Positions 61,165-64,000 of a DNA stretch of 64,000 nt are shown piece after piece. A model generated the notes under the pieces. The model was not told the origin of the DNA, ran no database searches, and was given only the letters and a program-made list of their open reading frames with translations. The stretch comes from Anoxynatronum buryatiense (lineage in GTDB: Bacteria > Bacillota > Clostridia > Peptostreptococcales > Tindalliaceae): assembly GCF_900182905.1 (NCBI RefSeq), contig NZ_FXUF01000014.1, forward strand, positions 1-64,000, given 5' to 3'. The number at the start of each line of letters is the position of its first letter. The first letter of the stretch is position 1. A program made the position numbers and the translations under genes.

Positions 61165-63645
61165 TTAGATTTTTCCTGAATTCTTTAATTCTTGAAGCTG
61201 AACGCGGGAACGCATGCCCAGTTTATGAAAAATGCTTTTCATCGTTGACTTGACCGTTTCCTGTGAAATAAGCAATCGAGAAGCAATGTCCCTATTGGTT
61301 AACTCTCCGGCGGCCAGGTGTGCAACCTCCCGTTCCCTTGGCGTAAGCTGACCGTACAGGGTGGCTTTTCGGATTTTATCCACGCCCAACCTGTGGCGTG
61401 TGCATAAAGCTGTTAGTTTAGGTATGTGGGATTTCTTCTCTTGTAACTTTAGTAAGGGAGCCAGCATCTCGTCATATTCGGCAAAAGGAAGATAAATGTC
61501 GTCTGGCAGCGCAAGGGAAAGGGCACATTCCAATGCCGCTTCCGCTTCTTTCGGTTGCTCCAATCGGTGGTACGCAATGGCCATAAACAAATGAAAATAG
61601 ACCTGAGGCAGGATAAAATGATGCTGTTCTACCGCAGGAAGCGCGCCTTGGGCAATCCCCAACAGCTTTGCATTGTGCCCTTGGTACAGCAGCCATCGCA
61701 GATATGTCAGCACGCCAAAAGGAATGGCTACATCGTATAAAATACGTGTGATTTTATTTAAATCCGTGAGCCATTCAGGTATGGCAGTCTCTCCAGCCAG
61801 AACGGAGACGAAGGACAGCGCCAAATCTGCCATTTTTTTTACAGCAGGCTCTGTACCATTTTTTCTTCTTTTCAGAATACTATTCTTAATGTTCTCAAAG
61901 CCCTCCGCATCTCCACGAAGCAACGCAATACGCAAGAGCGTCATTTCAGCGGCAATACATATGCTGTCTTGCTTTTGATTATCGGCAACGTAAATGGCCT
62001 TGTGGCACAGAACCTCGGCGACAGTGTCATCTCCCCGCATTAAAAGAGTTTCTGCCCGCATGGCACAATCTGCGCCGCTTCCGTGTCCCTCTGTTAAACG
62101 AACATAGTAGGGAAGGCATTCATCCATGCAGTCAAGTTCTTTATCAAGTGCTCCGCTGGCACTCCAAAATAAATACAGCACAGAGGGCTGGCCAAAGGAC
62201 CAAGAGTCATTCCAGTCTTCACGATTGGAGTAAGGACCGCCCAATACTTCCCAGGCTTTTCGATGAAGCGCGCTCATTTTTTCAATGTCGTTAAAGGCGG
62301 TGAAAGATTCTAAAAAGGCAAGCTGTCCAATGAGTACCCGAGTATCCTCATCATTAAGCGCGTTTTTTTCAGGATTAGAAATGAGTTCATTAATCAGCAA
62401 ACAGCCTTTTTCAAACGACGCATAGTTGCCCAAACGAAACAGCTCAAAGATAATCATGCACAACGTTTGAGGATAGCGAAGAAGAATGCTACTGTCACAT
62501 TCTATAAATACCCTCTCCAGCACCGCTGCACTGCCAGCCTCCAGATACAAAGAAAAATCTTCGGCTTTAAGAGGGAGAGAAAGCAATGCTTCCAACTCAC
62601 CGACCTCCAAATAACCGCATAGGGCGTAATAACGTTCACCTGCCACCGCGTAAGCATCAGCGGCCAGCTTTTGCATGTTGCGTATGACATTAGATGGCAA
62701 CCCTTTAAGTTCCTGCTTCAGAAAGCTTTGCAATAAACTGTGCAGCGTATAGGAACCATTTTCGCGTTCGTAGTGGAGAAAAGAACCACTGCCAAGCAGC
62801 CGAAGAATACCTGCTGGAAGCGTCTTCTTTTCCAAAAAGACATGCGCCTGCTTCACAGTAAACCGTTGCAGCAAAGATACCGCCATAAGAAATTGTTGAT
62901 CATCTGCCTCCAGGCGATTCCAGATGACAGCACGAATCAACGCGTCCATGCTGTCGCTTACTTCAAAATCTCCCTCCCGCAAGTAACGGATTAACTGGAG
63001 ATTCAGCGCAGCAGCCCACCCCTCGGATAGCATCTGGAGCTTATCCAGTTCATCCTTAGACAGGGCAATCTCATTCGCACGAAAATAGGCGTCGGTATCC
63101 TCTTTTTGAAAAAAGAAGGTTTCATTCTGAACGAGCATCACCTGTTCTGCGGGTATTCCAACCATATCTATTGAATCAACGGTTTGGGTAATCACGACAA
63201 TATGCAGGCCTGAACAACCGTGGCATGAAAGTGCGTGCAACATACGTTCGGGCAATTCACCTTGTATGTATTGAAAGTTGTCAAGTATGAGCCATGTATC
63301 TCCGTTGACTTCACACCCTCTCATTATATCCACAATATCCACAAGGTTTTCTTGTGTTGGATATTCCAAAGTCTCCAATTGCTTTGCCGCATGTTGGTCA
63401 ATCTGGGAGAATGTTTTGCAGATACCCTTCCATGCTTTACGCAGCGGCTCTCCCATACAGGTGTACCAGCAAACCTGATGAGCGTAAGACTGGTGGAGGT
63501 ATTCACTGATGACTGTGGTTTTTCCAAAACCGGAGGCCGCTTGCAGAACTATAAGTGGATAGTTCTTTATGCTTTTAAGGCGTTTTTGCAATGCGACCGG
63601 GATATAGATCGTCGGTTTGAGGCCTTGGATTTTATTCAGTGGCAT
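61165..63645 (-). CDS. MalT-type LuxR-family transcriptional regulator
   Basis: Large ATP-dependent regulator of 826 residues. A STAND-type NTPase is at the N-terminus (Walker A QAASGFGKTT near residue 40; Walker B WLILDNFQYI near 119). A long helical repeat region of TPR character follows (about 340-740), and the C-terminal LuxR helix-turn-helix reads LTPREREVAHLAAGELTNRD, then ETVKSTMKSIFHKLG. AAGGGAGG precedes the ATG. Such proteins need ATP and a small inducer. Its nearest targets could be the small gene and the SLH genes downstream on the same strand; that is inference from position. Confidence 0.92.
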   Translation of the reverse strand: MPLNKIQGLKPTIYIPVALQKRLKSIKNYPLIVLQAASGFGKTTVISEYLHQSYAHQVCWYTCMGEPLRKAWKGICKTFSQIDQHAAKQLETLEYPTQENLVDIVDIMRGCEVNGDTWLILDNFQYIQGELPERMLHALSCHGCSGLHIVVITQTVDSIDMVGIPAEQVMLVQNETFFFQKEDTDAYFRANEIALSKDELDKLQMLSEGWAAALNLQLIRYLREGDFEVSDSMDALIRAVIWNRLEADDQQFLMAVSLLQRFTVKQAHVFLEKKTLPAGILRLLGSGSFLHYERENGSYTLHSLLQSFLKQELKGLPSNVIRNMQKLAADAYAVAGERYYALCGYLEVGELEALLSLPLKAEDFSLYLEAGSAAVLERVFIECDSSILLRYPQTLCMIIFELFRLGNYASFEKGCLLINELISNPEKNALNDEDTRVLIGQLAFLESFTAFNDIEKMSALHRKAWEVLGGPYSNREDWNDSWSFGQPSVLYLFWSASGALDKELDCMDECLPYYVRLTEGHGSGADCAMRAETLLMRGDDTVAEVLCHKAIYVADNQKQDSICIAAEMTLLRIALLRGDAEGFENIKNSILKRRKNGTEPAVKKMADLALSFVSVLAGETAIPEWLTDLNKITRILYDVAIPFGVLTYLRWLLYQGHNAKLLGIAQGALPAVEQHHFILPQVYFHLFMAIAYHRLEQPKEAEAALECALSLALPDDIYLPFAEYDEMLAPLLKLQEKKSHIPKLTALCTRHRLGVDKIRKATLYGQLTPREREVAHLAAGELTNRDIASRLLISQETVKSTMKSIFHKLGMRSRVQLQELKNSGKI

Positions 63646-63740
63646 AAATTTCCTCCCTTTGTCTGTGTTCAGATTAAATTTCCGCCCTCTCTGTAGTATA
63701 CACCCTGCCTTATTGTTAAGCGCTAATTTTTAATTATACC

Positions 63741-63915
63741 TTAATCAGTAGAAGGTTGTGCCAAATTCCACTTCCTGTCAATCAACCTCTTCTGCCAAAT
63801 CTTCAAAGGCAGTGATTTCGTTTGTAAAATCTGCAAATGCTGCTATAGGCAGCATCGCTAAGATCAGACATGTAGAAAACAGCAGGCTTCCGATTTGTTT
63901 TCTTGCTTGTTCCAT
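63741..63915 (-). pseudogene. Remnant of a third SLH-type surface protein gene
   Basis: On the minus strand a reading from ATG 63915 gives MEQARKQIGSLLFS..., then MLPIAAFADFTNEITAFEDL: the same signal peptide and N-terminus as the two SLH genes. After about 45 codons an in-frame TGA stands where the paralogue has a Leu codon (AEEVALQEV). Homology then stops soon after GGC-ACA and jumps to a sequence resembling the gene end and 3' flank of the 51855 gene (ACTGATTAAGGTATAA against GTTGATTGAGGTATAA). This looks like a large internal deletion. It could also be the 5' end of a longer family beyond the window, but the matching 3' flank argues against that. Confidence 0.8.
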
Positions 63916-64000
63916 GTTCGTTTCATTTTCAACATGGCCTCCTTCATTTCTGGATGGGTTACATCGACAGCCATTGCAGTATTTCTCCCAGCGCGATTCG

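Overview
The window reads as a chromosome segment of a Gram-positive, strictly anaerobic member of the Clostridia. The G+C content is moderate (about half, judged by eye). Shine-Dalgarno sites are strong (AAGGAGG), and TTG or GTG starts are used in places. Further pointers are SLH-anchored surface proteins, a tungsten aldehyde oxidoreductase, pyruvate formate-lyase and a FabK-type fatty acid pathway. Three genes are interrupted by an in-frame TGA that reads best as selenocysteine. Amino-acid-fermenting relatives such as Tindallia or Anoxynatronum would fit, but the genus is inference. No rRNA, tRNA, CRISPR array, phage or insertion sequence was seen.

Region by region. 1-4.1 kb: pyruvate formate-lyase, its activase and a Cys-rich Crp/Fnr regulator, with a Crp-type operator at about -41.5 of the pflB promoter. 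4.1-9.5 kb: superoxide dismutase under a PerR/Fur box, then a 1440-residue secreted repeat protein. 9.5-13.5 kb: an AraC-type regulator, and an opposing operon of 6-phosphogluconate dehydrogenase, glucose-6-phosphate dehydrogenase and a cyclase-family hydrolase. 13.5-21 kb: a TetR-led operon matching the E. coli ydjXYZ-ynjABCDEF neighbourhood (TVP38 membrane protein, CDP-alcohol phosphatidyltransferase, ABC importer, disulfide oxidoreductase); its substrate is unknown. 21-24 kb: a PrdB-like selenoprotein, and an SaoE/ArsP-type efflux permease with a Cys-rich MarR regulator and two matching 13-bp operators. 24-31.8 kb: stress and metal genes (GNAT, ZIP transporter, DUF438 hemerythrin/PAS protein with DUF1858 partner, SelW-like selenoprotein, UvrD-type helicase, amidotransferase, selenocysteine peroxiredoxin).

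31.8-41 kb: the aldehyde ferredoxin oxidoreductase locus. A perfect sigma-54 promoter precedes aor. A radical SAM maturase, a MoaD-like protein, a divergent MTHFR-like protein, a phosphoesterase and two poorly known proteins follow. An AcoR-like sigma-54 activator lies upstream. 41-44 kb: thiol peroxidase, a molybdopterin oxidoreductase and a detached fabZ. 44.8-46 kb: iron alcohol dehydrogenase behind a Rex-like box. 46-51.6 kb: fabH-fabK-fabD-fabG-acpP-fabF behind a FapR-like operator. 51.8-64 kb: two large paralogous SLH surface proteins, a small DUF2442-like protein, a MalT-type LuxR regulator and the decayed remnant of a third surface-protein gene.

The genes together describe an anaerobe balancing fermentation (Pfl, alcohol dehydrogenase, aldehyde oxidoreductase, all with redox-type regulatory sites) and oxygen or peroxide defence (Sod, PrxU, Tpx, PerR/Fur boxes), with selenium used for redox proteins. 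All names rest on motif and family recognition by eye; no database search was run.
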